Assembly: GCA_030424975.1 (NCBI GenBank)
Contig: JAUHVY010000001.1
Location: forward strand, 1,299,093 to 1,363,092
Direction: 5' to 3'
Source: Alphaproteobacteria bacterium
GTDB taxonomy: Bacteria > Pseudomonadota > Alphaproteobacteria > Micavibrionales > Micavibrionaceae
Length of the DNA stretch: 64,000 bases
Positions 47,301 through 56,265 of this stretch are shown piece after piece. The notes beneath the pieces were generated by a model. That model was not told the DNA's origin. It saw only the letters and a list, made by a program, of their open reading frames with translations, and did no database searches. The position numbers were made by a program, and so were the translations under genes. Numbering within the stretch: position 1 is the first letter of the stretch; each line of letters opens with the position of its first letter.

Positions 47301-47563
47301 CCGCCCTCGACCTCGAGATATAACGGCCCTTTCAGGTCCGGCCAATACAACACCGCCCGATCAAGCAAGACATAGCTTCCCGTTTCGGCATCGCGCATGG
47401 CGTATTCCAAATGCTTCTTCGCAAAACTGACATCAAGGGGTTCGCGCGACACACGCCAAACAAAGGCCACTGTCGCGACAAACAGCATGAACAATAAAAA
47501 CATTGTGATGCGCACGCTAAAGGCACTCACGTGCCATGCAATATGCTTTGCTTTTTTTGTCAT
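44318..47563 (-). CDS. Large AsmA-like/DUF3971 envelope protein
   Basis: The 1081-residue protein has one N-terminal membrane anchor (ITMFLLFMLFVATVAFVW). A very long repetitive beta-rich periplasmic part follows, typical of the AsmA/YhdP superfamily (DUF3971 region plus AsmA-like C-terminal domain, GLLFEGTFDNQSRTIDLEGT near the end). Large AsmA-type proteins form bridges that move phospholipids to the outer membrane. It is shorter than E. coli YhdP (about 1266). It is monocistronic, convergent with the transporter gene, and divergent from bcp. Confidence 0.88.
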   Translation of the reverse strand: MTKKAKHIAWHVSAFSVRITMFLLFMLFVATVAFVWRVSREPLDVSFAKKHLEYAMRDAETGSYVLLDRAVLYWPDLKGPLYLEVEGGQLMNAQGIPVLSINTAAISFSRAGLLTGRVMPKAVILREPTLRLVRDGQGGISLGIGNTAAHATQENREDQFELTTRIFGYIARPGYESAHNSLISRLQSFAIEKARLMVDDQIAQQTWSLPDFNLKLQSTSRGMDGNVNLKLPDVGLDESSLNIDLEYIWDQKNVELSADLKSFDFGALAEHVPELDVLANQDIVADAHIETILDEFFLPADMRVRISSEKGSISHPDISDDNIPYKNLAVNATYSYAGKSLNIDDTMLTIGDIPLTLTAQLTHTDTQISGPVRASIAEGAQKNIDPLWPKALRGDSSEEWIVQKMSEGIFKNVWVEFNLEAIKNNNVIAVEQAEDVATEDMPLWNVDAKDLVAGFEFEGMNVDYRAPLDPAKNAYGSGRFDLSRDELSIHIDHGKIGVMNVEGADLVFDQVVAVGKGGADLTIPLKAKIADVMRYISKDPINLGDRLGMDIAKVRGDGDVVVKLNFPTQKDVKLQDFKISVSGTVNDVLLPDVVETLDLSGGPMQFNIKDGQVSLSGKAMLEKRSMDFTWKTFLESEGKPYKEKVLAKITADPNLRNLLGIDLSDFIEGSLPVEIDYTLQRDRSATATVKVDASPALFFVEPFDFAKPTGQKAQASFVAHLSKGVLQKITALKASGEKFDLPQADIQFAQIDGKTELKAGNLKNFTLDKTKGNLDFSFDNDGVVTINVQASTFDAQPFMDAGDAQVSSGQSSGKAGANASAEYDEPPMKIYMKSDIMFTAKNESVSNVKSYMDIDGQGRFNRMEMDGQLKGGQFGLRYKPDQEGKRTFRMESDNAGAFLKSFGVYNNLVGGTLTIFGQALGGVNDRNLKGRALITDFRVMKAPFLTRILSLVSLTGIGDALSDDGLEFSKLEANFEWLYRKKGSLLKIEDGRTSGNALGLLFEGTFDNQSRTIDLEGTVVPMSEVNNLIGKIPLVGDILTGGSGGIFAATYSVKGSSEDPVISANPLSVLTPGILRRILWE

Positions 47564-47683
47564 GCCGGATGCAATCCTGTCTGATTTATTGTAAGAGTAA
47601 AATGTAAGATTTTATGCATGTACTGGCAACGCTATCTTACGAAAAAGGCTTTATATTCACGGGATAACCCAAGGAGTTAAACC

Positions 47684-48151
47684 ATGCCCGAATTAAAAGA
47701 AGGTGACATCGCACCTGATTTCACCGCCCCCACTGATAATAACGGAGAAATAGCACTATCCTCCTTGCGCGGACAACATGTTGTTTTATATTTCTACCCC
47801 AAGGATGACACCCCCGGATGCACGACGGAATCCTGCGCCTTTCGTGACGCACTGCCTCACTTTGAGGGACTAGATGCGCAAATTATCGGCGTATCAAAAT
47901 GCAGCGTCAAAAAACACGATAAATTTAAGGAAAAGCACGGCTTGAACTTCCCGCTGGTATCCGATGAAAACAGTGATATATGCGAAACCTATGGCACTTG
48001 GGTGGAGAAAAACATGTATGGCCGCAAATATATGGGCATAGAGCGCTCAACCTTTCTGATCGATAAAGACGGGAAAATTGCCCGCATTTGGCGTAAAGTC
48101 AAGGTAAAAGACCATGTAGACGAGGTTAAAAACGCATTAGAAGAGCTATAA
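47684..48151 (+). CDS. bcp: Thiol peroxidase Bcp (peroxiredoxin)
   Basis: This 155-residue atypical 2-Cys peroxiredoxin has the PKDDTPGCTTESCAFRDAL motif with peroxidatic and resolving Cys five residues apart, as in E. coli-type Bcp. VSKCSVKKHDKFKEKHGLNF and STFLIDKDGKIARIWRKV follow. It reduces hydrogen peroxide and organic peroxides with thioredoxin. AAGGAG lies 8 bases before the ATG. Divergent from the AsmA-like gene, the bcp/yhdP-type pairing seen in other proteobacteria. Confidence 0.95.
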   Translation: MPELKEGDIAPDFTAPTDNNGEIALSSLRGQHVVLYFYPKDDTPGCTTESCAFRDALPHFEGLDAQIIGVSKCSVKKHDKFKEKHGLNFPLVSDENSDICETYGTWVEKNMYGRKYMGIERSTFLIDKDGKIARIWRKVKVKDHVDEVKNALEEL

Positions 48152-48183
48152 AAAAACGGGGCAAACTGCCCCGTTCCTTTTAT
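48150..48183. terminator. Bidirectional terminator between bcp and the hydrolase gene
   Basis: An 8-bp perfect stem (48156-48163 with 48167-48174) is flanked by an A run on the left and TTCCTTTT on the right, so it can terminate both convergent genes. Confidence 0.85.
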
Positions 48184-48199
48184 CTTATGTCGCACAATA

Positions 48200-48868
48200 T
48201 TACGCGGCAATCTTAACGGGCACTTCGACGCCACCTTTTGCCTTGTTCATGTGATCATGCACGTGATTAATCATCAACTCGATATTGTTATGGAAGAAGT
48301 GATTTGCATCAGGCAACAGACGGTAATCAATATCGATACCCTTTTGCATGTGCAATCTTTCAACCAAATCAGCCACAGATTCCTGCGGCACGATATCATC
48401 ACGACCGCCATGCAGGAACAAGCCTGATGTCGGGCATGGCGCCAAGAACGAGAAATCATCCGTATGTGCAGGCGGAGCTACAGAAACGAAACCTTCGATT
48501 TCCGGACGACGCATCAAAAGCTGCATACCGATCCATGCACCGAAAGAAAAACCGGCAACCCATACATATGGGGCATTCGGGTTAATTTCCTGCATCCAGT
48601 CAAGGGCTGACGCCGCATCACTCAGCTCCCCCTCACCTTCGTCATAAGCGCCTTGGGAACGACCGACACCGCGGAAATTAAAGCGCAGCACCGAAAAACC
48701 ACGTGCTACATATGCCTGATATAACGCATATGTGATTTTATTATTCATCGTTCCGCCATGTTGGGGGTTCGGATGTAAAACCAAAGCCAATGGTGCATTC
48801 TTGATTTTAGAGTGATGGTAACGACCTTCGATTCTACCTGCGGGGCCGTTTAGGATTACTTCGGGCAT
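48200..48868 (-). CDS. Alpha/beta hydrolase
   Basis: This 222-residue cytosolic alpha/beta hydrolase has an oxyanion-type opening (LVLHPNPQHGGTMNNKI), RFNFRGVGRSQGAYDEGEGE, the nucleophile elbow GFSFGAW (Ser), HGGRDDIVP (Asp) and LPDANHFFH (His). It matches the widespread proteobacterial family annotated as hydrolase of COG2945 type, with no firm substrate. It converges on bcp. Confidence 0.9.
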   Translation of the reverse strand: MPEVILNGPAGRIEGRYHHSKIKNAPLALVLHPNPQHGGTMNNKITYALYQAYVARGFSVLRFNFRGVGRSQGAYDEGEGELSDAASALDWMQEINPNAPYVWVAGFSFGAWIGMQLLMRRPEIEGFVSVAPPAHTDDFSFLAPCPTSGLFLHGGRDDIVPQESVADLVERLHMQKGIDIDYRLLPDANHFFHNNIELMINHVHDHMNKAKGGVEVPVKIAA

Positions 48869-49073
48869 TCAAAACCTCTTTTATTATTCGTCATAAACAT
48901 AGTGTTGCATATATAGACATTCCGATGCAAAATTACAAAATTGAGTAAAAATTTTATAACTTTAGGGGTATCTGCCTACACCGCACCTGATGTATATTAG
49001 AGAATGAGTGAGAAGTCCACAAAATTCTGCTAAACCATTGAAATACAATGTGGATAATGCGATAGCAACCAAT

Positions 49074-50207
49074 ATGAAAAAACGAATCTACCTAGACTAT
49101 AACGCCTCTGCCCCCTTACGCCCCAGCGCCAGAGAAGCGATAAACGATATTTATTCAAATGAAACAGGTGCTTATAATGCATCAGCCGTCCATTCCTATG
49201 GCCGTGACGGGCGGAAACACGTTGAAGATGCACGCCTGAATGTTGCAAAACTGATAAACGCCGACCCGAATATGGTTATTTTTAACAGCGGCGCAACGGA
49301 AGGGAATAATACGGTTCTCCATCATTTTATTCGCAACTTTCCGCATGATGTTGTTTTTGTTTCAACAATCGACCATCCATCTGTGCGCGATGCCGCCGAT
49401 ATTTTCAAAAATGTGCGCACTTTTCCCGTCGATAAAAACGGCATGGTTGATTTAGACACCTTAGAAAAAGAATTAAAAATATACCCTGTATCATTGGTAT
49501 CGTGCATGTATGCCAGCAACGAAACAGGTGCGATACAGGACGTATCAAAAATAGCCCGGATCGCACATGGAAAAGGCGCGTTATTTCATTGTGATGCAAC
49601 ACAAACAGCGGGACGCATCCATGTCGACATGAAGGAAAGCGGTATTGACTTCCTGACGCTCTCATCACATAAAATCGGCGGCCCTCAAGGGGTCGGTGCG
49701 CTTGCCCTTGGTCTTTGCGGACAATCCCCCGCTCTGCTTTTTGGCGGCGGGCAGGAAAAGCAGCTACGATCAGGCACGGAAAATGTAGCAGGCATTGCAG
49801 GCTTTGGCGCAGCGGCAAAAGAAGCATACGAACACCTCAATCATTACCAAGCCTTGCAAAAGTGGCGTGATAAGATGGAAGAGGCGATATTATCCATATC
49901 ACCTGAGGCAATCATTCATGCAAAAGATGTAAACCGTTTACCGAACACGACTTTCTTTAGCCTGCCAAATGCAAACTCACAAAGCCTGCTGATGGCTTTT
50001 GATCTGGAAGGGATCGCCATCAGTAACGGCTCCGCCTGCTCCAGCGGAAGTGTAAAACCCAGCCAAACACTCATGGCGATGGGCTATGACGAAAAAAATG
50101 CATCCGGTGGCTTGCGCATATCTCTGGGCTGGGCTACGAAAGAAGAAGATATCGACGCGTTTATTGCCGCGTGGACAAAAATATATCAACGCATTAGCAA
50201 AAAATAA
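49074..50207 (+). CDS. Cysteine desulfurase (NifS/IscS family)
   Basis: This PLP enzyme moves sulfur from cysteine to a persulfide for Fe-S clusters and tRNA thiolation. The 377-residue product begins MKKRIYLDYNASAPLRPSAR; the PLP lysine is in LSSHKIGGPQGVGALAL and the catalytic Cys in ISNGSACSSGSVKPSQTLMA. ATG 49074 fits the family start, although no strong ribosome site precedes it and 22 further codons upstream are open. A ferredoxin gene follows after 12 bases. No scaffold, HscA/B or IscR gene is adjacent, so whether it is IscS-like or specialised is unclear. It could supply MnmA, also in this window. Confidence 0.92.
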   Translation: MKKRIYLDYNASAPLRPSAREAINDIYSNETGAYNASAVHSYGRDGRKHVEDARLNVAKLINADPNMVIFNSGATEGNNTVLHHFIRNFPHDVVFVSTIDHPSVRDAADIFKNVRTFPVDKNGMVDLDTLEKELKIYPVSLVSCMYASNETGAIQDVSKIARIAHGKGALFHCDATQTAGRIHVDMKESGIDFLTLSSHKIGGPQGVGALALGLCGQSPALLFGGGQEKQLRSGTENVAGIAGFGAAAKEAYEHLNHYQALQKWRDKMEEAILSISPEAIIHAKDVNRLPNTTFFSLPNANSQSLLMAFDLEGIAISNGSACSSGSVKPSQTLMAMGYDEKNASGGLRISLGWATKEEDIDAFIAAWTKIYQRISKK

Positions 50208-50219
50208 TAAGGACAGAAA

Positions 50220-50558
50220 ATGCCGCAAATTACAGTCATCGACAAAGACGGAAATCAAAAACAAATAGAGGCCGATAACGGGTGGTCTTTGATGGAAATT
50301 TTGCGCGATGAAGGGTATGACGCTATTGAAGGCGCATGCGGCGGCTCCATGGCCTGTGCAACATGTCACATGTATATCCACCCAGAATGGGCGGACAAAG
50401 TTGCCAGCGCAGGGAACGAGCAAACAGAAGAGGAAGAAGACATGCTTGATCTGGCGTTTGATATCACCGAATATTCACGCCTTGGCTGTCAAATCCGCAT
50501 GAGCGATGATTTAAACGGCCTTGTCGTTGCGATCCCCGGAAGCAAGATAGATTGGTAA
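50220..50558 (+). CDS. 2Fe-2S ferredoxin (adrenodoxin type)
   Basis: This 112-residue [2Fe-2S] ferredoxin has the cluster motif CGGSMACATCHMYI (C-x5-C-x2-C) plus a fourth Cys in RLGCQIRMSDDLNGL, typical of ISC/adrenodoxin-type ferredoxins. It delivers electrons for Fe-S assembly or monooxygenases. AAGGA precedes the start. It lies 12 bases after the cysteine desulfurase and 5 bases before a Dabb protein, in one operon. Confidence 0.95.
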   Translation: MPQITVIDKDGNQKQIEADNGWSLMEILRDEGYDAIEGACGGSMACATCHMYIHPEWADKVASAGNEQTEEEEDMLDLAFDITEYSRLGCQIRMSDDLNGLVVAIPGSKIDW

Positions 50559-50563
50559 CCCCT

Positions 50564-50896
50564 ATGATACGTCACATTGTAATGTTCAGCGCCAAAAAGC
50601 CGGAATTGATCGATTCCGTTTATACGGGACTCAAAATGTTAGAACACATTGAGGGCGATTGGCACCTCAGCGTAACCAAAAACAAAAAAGTCGACCAAAT
50701 CGAAAATGATATTGATGTTGTAGTTTACGGAGAATTTAAAGATGATGCCGCACTACAGACCTATAAATCACATCCGATCTATCAGGAATGCATCGATGTT
50801 GTACGCCCCTTACGTGATCGGCGTATTGCGGTTGATATTCCCGGCTGCAAAAATAAATGCGATTCAGACAAAAAATGCGGATGCAGTAATTCATAA
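50564..50896 (+). CDS. Dabb-domain protein with Cys-rich tail
   Basis: The 110-residue protein begins MIRHIVMFSAKKPELIDSVY and has the dimeric alpha/beta barrel (Dabb, stress-responsive A/B barrel) fold, with YKSHPIYQECIDVVRPLRDR in the second half. Its last 17 residues are CKNKCDSDKKCGCSNS, a Cys cluster not usual for this family and able to bind a metal or Fe-S cluster. It starts five bases after the ferredoxin stop. A link to Fe-S cluster handling is suggested by the operon and the tail. I chose ATG 50564; a TTG overlapping the ferredoxin end is the alternative. Confidence 0.82.
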   Translation: MIRHIVMFSAKKPELIDSVYTGLKMLEHIEGDWHLSVTKNKKVDQIENDIDVVVYGEFKDDAALQTYKSHPIYQECIDVVRPLRDRRIAVDIPGCKNKCDSDKKCGCSNS

Positions 50897-50935
50897 CGGC
50901 AACGAAATACGCCTGAATTCTGACGCATAAACACT

Positions 50936-51886
50936 CTACCCTGCGTGGTCCAATTCATCGAAAGAATGTGTCACCGAATGATCACCATGCAGAACCGCAT
51001 TCATCTCATCTTTGTTCTGCACGATTTCGAATTGCGGTAATTGCGGCAACTTCTCTGTGCCCATTTCTACAAATGTATCAACTTGCTCCAAAAGGCCATC
51101 ATAATAACCGGTGCTGTTATCGATCGTCATCGGAACGCCTCGTTCCTCCATGATTGCGGTCGTCGCACGGTCAAGCGCATCTATTCCTGCATCCGTCGCA
51201 AGGATGAAACTACTGCCGCGATGTGTAAATCCGGGGATCTCCCCCTCCCTGCTTGGCTTTGCCAAACGGTTATTCACACGCGCATTGCGCAAATCCTGCG
51301 CATAATCATTTTCGGGCGTCCCCACGGCATTATAAACCTCTGCGATCGGCACGACCTCAGACACGTCATCAACAAAATGAATATGTTTAAAATCATTTCC
51401 TGCGAAATTATGGGCATAGGCATTTTCTTTGAGGGCGCCAACCTGCTCTTTTAATCCGTTGTAAAATCCGTTTTCATTCACGACAACTAAGGGCGTTCCC
51501 TTTCGCGCCAAATGCACAGCTTGATCCAGCTCCTCGAATCCGCCCGGCAATAACACCGCCATATCCGAACGATTTGTCAGACTGCTTTTGACACCTTTTC
51601 GCCCTTCCACCATAAAGCTTTGCTTGAGCAAGCTGTCATTCGATGATGCCACATGATTTTCATACGGTGCAGTGCCGGGATCGGCATAAACATTGCGGAC
51701 ATTCCCACCGACGGATAACGCACCATAGGCCGCAGCCCCCTTTGTGCCGTCAACATTCCCGGCAATCAACAGCTCATAACCACGTTCCGAAAGCATACCA
51801 CCAAGCGCCTGCGCACTATCGGCATGCTTATCACTCGCATCCGTTGCACTTGCCAGAATCGCAATTTGTTTGACATACCCACTCAT
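50936..51886 (-). CDS. Divergent LOG-like (lysine decarboxylase-like) protein
   Basis: The 316-residue protein resembles LOG/TIGR00730 nucleotide-fold proteins: IAILASATDASDKHADSAQA at the start, GKGAAAYGALSV-like segments, and MAVLLPGGFEELDQAVHLAR at about 109-128. The family motif is PGGxGTxxE; here GT is missing. NGFYNGLKEQ follows, as in LOG. A second copy of this region occurs at about 229-280 (FILATDAGIDALDRATTAIM, then STGYYDGLLEQVDTF) without PGG. The protein therefore contains an internal duplication. LOG enzymes release cytokinin-type bases from nucleotides; with the motif altered, activity is doubtful. A strong promoter-like TTGAAA and TATAAT precede the gene. Confidence 0.72.
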   Translation of the reverse strand: MSGYVKQIAILASATDASDKHADSAQALGGMLSERGYELLIAGNVDGTKGAAAYGALSVGGNVRNVYADPGTAPYENHVASSNDSLLKQSFMVEGRKGVKSSLTNRSDMAVLLPGGFEELDQAVHLARKGTPLVVVNENGFYNGLKEQVGALKENAYAHNFAGNDFKHIHFVDDVSEVVPIAEVYNAVGTPENDYAQDLRNARVNNRLAKPSREGEIPGFTHRGSSFILATDAGIDALDRATTAIMEERGVPMTIDNSTGYYDGLLEQVDTFVEMGTEKLPQLPQFEIVQNKDEMNAVLHGDHSVTHSFDELDHAG

Positions 51887-52012
51887 AAGAAAACACCCCT
51901 GCTTATTATTATGTATTATAAATACTTCTTTTTGAGAAATATTTCAAATACTAAGCAAGGGTATTTGTATAACTATATTTTAAATGCGCAGTATTTGCAC
52001 AATGAATGCTGT

Positions 52013-53227
52013 CTAGGCCATTGCCGCCTCAAGGTTTTCTACAAGCTTATCAAGGAACTCTTGTGTCGTTAAGAATTTCTGATCCTCACCGACCAATAAC
52101 GCAAGGTCTTTGGTCATGTGGCCCTGCTCTACCGTTTCCACACATACTTTTTCCAGTGTGTCACAGAAATCAACCAAAGCTTGGTTTTCATCGAACTTAC
52201 CACGATATTTCAAACCGCTCGTCCATGCGAAAATAGATGCAATCGGGTTCGTTGAAGTTGGCTTGCCCTGTTGATGCTGGCGATAATGGCGCGTCACCGT
52301 ACCGTGTGCGGCCTCGGCCTCCACCGTTTTACCGTCAGGCGTCAATAGCACCGATGTCATCAACCCGAGTGAGCCGAACCCTTGCGCGACGATGTCCGAT
52401 TGCACATCACCATCATAGTTTTTACATGCCCAAACAAAGCCGCCCTTTGATTTAATAGCCTGCGCCACCATGTCATCAATCAAGCGATGCTCATACCACA
52501 ATTCACGATTTTCGAATTCAGACTTAAATTCCTCATCATAGATGCGTTGGAAAATCTCAATAAAACGGCCGTCATATTGTTTCAGGATCGTATTTTTTGT
52601 CGACATATAAACAGGGTAATTTTGCAAAAGCCCGTAATTAAAACTGGAACGTGCAAAGCCTTCGATACTCTCATCCAGGTTATACATCCCCATCGCAACC
52701 CCGGGCGACGGAAAGTCGAACACTTCCCACTCTTGCGGTTCGCCGCCGTCTTTGGGCGTAAACACCATCTTCAGTGTTCCCTGCTCCTTGATCTTCATAT
52801 CCGTGGCTTTGTATTGGTCACCAAACGCATGACGACCGACGATAATCGGGTTTTCCCAGCCCGGAACATAACGCGGAACATTCGAACATGTGATCGGTGC
52901 GCGGAAAATTGTACCACCCAAAATATTACGGATTGTACCGTTTGGCGATTTCCACATTTTCTTCAGGCCGAATTCCTCGACACGGGCCTCATCCGGTGTG
53001 ATCGTCGCGCATTTAATACCGACGCCGTATTTCTTGATCGCTTCGGCCGCATCAACGGTAACCTGATCATCGGTCGCATCACGATTTTGAATGGATAAAT
53101 CATAATATTTCAAATCAACATCCAGATACGGCAAGATCAGGCTCTTCTTAATAAAGTCCCAAATAATCCGGGTCATTTCATCGCCGTCAATTTCTACTAC
53201 GGGGGTATCGACTTTGATCTTACTCAT
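52013..53227 (-). CDS. icd: NADP-dependent isocitrate dehydrogenase
   Basis: This TCA-cycle enzyme oxidatively decarboxylates isocitrate to 2-oxoglutarate, making NADPH. The 404-residue protein is of the eukaryote-like type common in alphaproteobacteria: [19 protein letters not shown] at the N-terminus, [40 protein letters not shown] and [20 protein letters not shown]. All catalytic segments look intact. GGATACCCCCATG gives a GGA upstream. It is monocistronic. Confidence 0.97.
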   Translation of the reverse strand: MSKIKVDTPVVEIDGDEMTRIIWDFIKKSLILPYLDVDLKYYDLSIQNRDATDDQVTVDAAEAIKKYGVGIKCATITPDEARVEEFGLKKMWKSPNGTIRNILGGTIFRAPITCSNVPRYVPGWENPIIVGRHAFGDQYKATDMKIKEQGTLKMVFTPKDGGEPQEWEVFDFPSPGVAMGMYNLDESIEGFARSSFNYGLLQNYPVYMSTKNTILKQYDGRFIEIFQRIYDEEFKSEFENRELWYEHRLIDDMVAQAIKSKGGFVWACKNYDGDVQSDIVAQGFGSLGLMTSVLLTPDGKTVEAEAAHGTVTRHYRQHQQGKPTSTNPIASIFAWTSGLKYRGKFDENQALVDFCDTLEKVCVETVEQGHMTKDLALLVGEDQKFLTTQEFLDKLVENLEAAMA

Positions 53228-53367
53228 GGGGGTATCCTCTTTGTTGAATCATCTTCATTAACTGCTCAACAGAGTAACGATTGCGCGAAACTTGTACAAC
53301 ATCAAAAAGAACTGGAAAATAACCGTGCATGTACCATAGAATTAATTTTCGCATGAGAGATAACATT

Positions 53368-54000
53368 ATGGTTCAAGCACGAAATATACAACGCAAAAAG
53401 GCACCACGATGGCAGCCCATCATATTCATGTGGATCTTCGCGGGACTGCTCTGTTTTTTCACAGTTCTGGGAGCAACAAAAGCATCCGTTGATCACCACA
53501 TATATTTAACAATTGGTCAGAGCGGCGTCATTGCGCTTGCCTTTATTGCGGGCGGCATATTCAATGTCGGAAACAATCTTCTGTCGTTAAAAAACAAATT
53601 ATTGCTTAATACCGTTATCGCTTCCGTATTCATTTCTGCGGGAATTTTATACTTAATTGATATGTTTTATGATGCCTCTCTCGTATCAAACAGATCATAC
53701 GCCCATACGATTGGAACGCTTATTACATGCTTCTATGCAACAACAATACTGAGCATGTTGAAATATTTCGCGTTATTCATTCACGCTTTGATAAAAGACA
53801 AAGACCACATAAAGAAATATTGCTTTTACGTACTGCTTTCCATCATCGCACTCGGCATAGAAATTATATTTTTTCAACTTATCCTAATTCAAATTATAGC
53901 CTCGTTCTTAGATGCGTATAGCGTCATTCACCTTGCTTTACTCGCTATTTTATCAATACTCATCGGCTTAAATTTGTATTTACAGACAAAGAAATGTTAG
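53368..54000 (+). CDS. Hypothetical multi-pass membrane protein
   Basis: This 210-residue protein has a basic N-terminus (MVQARNIQRKKAPRWQPIIF) and six predicted membrane segments spread along its length. There are no obvious catalytic residues. The ATG at 53368 has GAGAG 8 bases upstream; ATGs or alternative starts upstream are less supported. I do not recognise a family. It is divergent from icd. A 51-residue acidic open frame follows 33 bases later. Confidence 0.75.
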   Translation: MVQARNIQRKKAPRWQPIIFMWIFAGLLCFFTVLGATKASVDHHIYLTIGQSGVIALAFIAGGIFNVGNNLLSLKNKLLLNTVIASVFISAGILYLIDMFYDASLVSNRSYAHTIGTLITCFYATTILSMLKYFALFIHALIKDKDHIKKYCFYVLLSIIALGIEIIFFQLILIQIIASFLDAYSVIHLALLAILSILIGLNLYLQTKKC

Positions 54001-54033
54001 ATTAGCAAAAATAAATATGGAATAACGCGTAAA

Positions 54034-54189
54034 ATGATTACTGACGGCTTTAATGCAAACGATGATAACGACATCCCCGAAGACCCGACGGGCTCTTTCG
54101 ATGATTATTGGAAGTATCAAATCGACAAAGCGAATGAAGAAGAACAAAATCGCGATCCTGACCGCGATTTTGATATCTTGACCCCCTAA
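54034..54189 (+). CDS. Small acidic protein, 51 residues
   Basis: An ATG-to-TAA frame of 52 codons encodes a very acidic peptide (MITDGFNANDDNDIPEDPTG at the start; NEEEQNRDPDRDFDILTP at the end). GGAATAA lies about 10 bases upstream. Its composition matches the other acidic orphans. It lies 33 bases after the membrane-protein gene and may be cotranscribed. It contains no recognised domain. Confidence 0.5.
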   Translation: MITDGFNANDDNDIPEDPTGSFDDYWKYQIDKANEEEQNRDPDRDFDILTP

Positions 54190-54240
54190 GGGAATTACGC
54201 GAGAAATACAAAAGGAGAAGACTACCCTCCTCAGATAATG

Positions 54241-54948
54241 TTAATCCAAATCAGAAAGAGCCTCTATCAAATCTGCTTTATCAGATTCTTTATTTCCCAA
54301 TATATACCTAACCACAATCCCTACGGTTGAGGTCAAACGTGACATAATTTCGGAATCATTTGCGATATGCGTATGGCCGCTATAATGCTCGCGCGGCAAC
54401 GCCATAGAAAAATAGAATGATATTCCATCGAGATAACCAGCTGCCTTACCATTATATTTTACCTTGAGAAGATGCGTACGCCAGACATCAATCATTTTTT
54501 GTGCAAGTTCAGAATCAATAGATATCTCATCACGCATAATGGTTACATCCATATAATCCTTTGGGTATCTCCGCTCAATGGCTTCGATAGCCTCGTAATC
54601 AATTGATTCGTTTCCATCTAAATCATAAACTTTAACGCGGCCGCTTTTTAAATCTCTCAAGTTTTCATATCTGAAAAGTATGAGCTCAGATCTTAATAAG
54701 ACCAAGGAGTACCGGCCACCGACCCGCTTCATATAAACAACATATTCAGGTTGAAACGAGGGAATTACAATGACCTTAATCAATACATCACGCTCATAGG
54801 CTTCGTGAAAAACATCATGTAGCATTTGATGATATGAGTTAAAAGTATCAGATAAACTCGAATTATCGGGCAACAAATGATCCTGCGCATAGAGTTTCGG
54901 CGCATAAAAAACAATAATCAGGCAGAGCCACAGGCATAAATTTTTCAT
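54241..54948 (-). CDS. Hypothetical secreted protein with EF-hand-like loop
   Basis: This 235-residue precursor has a signal peptide ([18 protein letters not shown], cleaved before QDHLL). In the middle, [20 protein letters not shown] resembles an EF-hand or dockerin calcium loop, but the sixth position is Glu rather than Gly and the twelfth is Ala rather than Glu, so it may bind calcium weakly or not at all. The rest is unrecognised. It is divergent from mnmA and has no operon partner. Confidence 0.72.
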   Translation of the reverse strand: MKNLCLWLCLIIVFYAPKLYAQDHLLPDNSSLSDTFNSYHQMLHDVFHEAYERDVLIKVIVIPSFQPEYVVYMKRVGGRYSLVLLRSELILFRYENLRDLKSGRVKVYDLDGNESIDYEAIEAIERRYPKDYMDVTIMRDEISIDSELAQKMIDVWRTHLLKVKYNGKAAGYLDGISFYFSMALPREHYSGHTHIANDSEIMSRLTSTVGIVVRYILGNKESDKADLIEALSDLD

Positions 54949-55021
54949 ACATTATAATGCGTTATACACCTATGATTCACAATACTTGTTTTCTTTTTGC
55001 AAAATCCTTATATTCCGCGGC

Positions 55022-56194
55022 ATGAATAAGGATCATGCCATAAACAGTATGGGCTTTGCGAAGCCCCCGTCGGAAACACGCGTTGTCGTCGCCATGTCAG
55101 GCGGTGTAGACAGCTCGGTTTGCGCTGCGCTTTTACATGAGCAAGGATACGATGTTGTCGGCGTCACGCTACAGCTCTATGACTATGGTGATGCGACAAG
55201 CGCGGGGGCGCAGGCCGTCAAATCGAAAACATGCTGCGCGGGGCAAGATATATACGATGCACGCCGCGTTGCCGAAGGGCTTGGCTTCCCCCACTATGTA
55301 CTGAATTACGAGAGCAATTTTCGCGAAAGCGTGATTGATGATTTCGCGGATAGCTACCTCAAGGGGGAAACGCCGATCCCGTGTGTACGATGCAACCAAA
55401 CGGTAAAATTTCGTGACCTTTTGGCGGTGGCGCATGATCTTGGCGCGGATTGCATGGCCACAGGGCATTACATTCAACGCATTGTTGATGATGCGGGACG
55501 TGCGCATTTGGAACGCGCCCATGATGACGGCAAAGATCAGAGCTATTTCCTGTTTGCAACCACCCAAGAGCAGTTAAACTTTCTGCGTTTTCCTCTTGGC
55601 GGCTGGAGCAAGGACATCACCCGCCAACATGCGGAGCGCCTTGGCCTGATGAATGCGGATAAACCAGATAGCCAAGATATCTGTTTCGTGCCGCATGGTG
55701 ATTACGCTAAGGTCGTCAAAAAAATGCGCCCCGAAGCCGAAAAGCCCGGCAATATCGTGCATGTAGACGGCCGCATCGTCGGCGACCATAAAGGCATTAT
55801 TCATTACACAATCGGTCAACGTCGCGGTATCGGCATTGGCGGCGGCGTAAGCGAGAATAACGAACCGCTTTACGTGGTGGAGCTTCGCCCCGATGCGAAC
55901 GAAGTTGTCGTCGGCCCGAAGGAAGCTCTGGCACGCAATGTATTGCATATACAAGATTGTAATTGGCTGTTTGACGGGTCGAACCTGAAGACGGAAAAGG
56001 GCTGCCCGTTCTTACCGGTGATGGTGAAATTCAGATCGGTTATGAAACCGACGCCTGCGCTGTTGAATACGGAAACCAACGATATCAAATTGGACTCCCC
56101 CCATTACGGCATCGCCGCGGGCCAAGCCGCCGTATGTTACGTGAATGACCGCGTTATTGGCGGGGGCTGGATTACAGCAACATCAAGTACATAA
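55022..56194 (+). CDS. mnmA: tRNA-specific 2-thiouridylase
   Basis: MnmA 2-thiolates U34 of tRNA-Lys, Glu and Gln using a persulfide sulfur and ATP. The 390-residue product has the PP-loop [20 protein letters not shown], the catalytic Cys segment [20 protein letters not shown], and [13 protein letters not shown] with the second active Cys, followed by [11 protein letters not shown]-like text ([18 protein letters not shown]). The Met at 55022 matches the family; twelve further codons upstream are open. Its sulfur donor may be the cysteine desulfurase at 49-50 kb. Confidence 0.95.
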   Translation: MNKDHAINSMGFAKPPSETRVVVAMSGGVDSSVCAALLHEQGYDVVGVTLQLYDYGDATSAGAQAVKSKTCCAGQDIYDARRVAEGLGFPHYVLNYESNFRESVIDDFADSYLKGETPIPCVRCNQTVKFRDLLAVAHDLGADCMATGHYIQRIVDDAGRAHLERAHDDGKDQSYFLFATTQEQLNFLRFPLGGWSKDITRQHAERLGLMNADKPDSQDICFVPHGDYAKVVKKMRPEAEKPGNIVHVDGRIVGDHKGIIHYTIGQRRGIGIGGGVSENNEPLYVVELRPDANEVVVGPKEALARNVLHIQDCNWLFDGSNLKTEKGCPFLPVMVKFRSVMKPTPALLNTETNDIKLDSPHYGIAAGQAAVCYVNDRVIGGGWITATSST

Positions 56195-56265
56195 TTCTTG
56201 ACGATTTCATTGGCTGTATAATAAAATTATCCCAATAAGAAACGTCTTCTAAGGGGAGCATGCAA

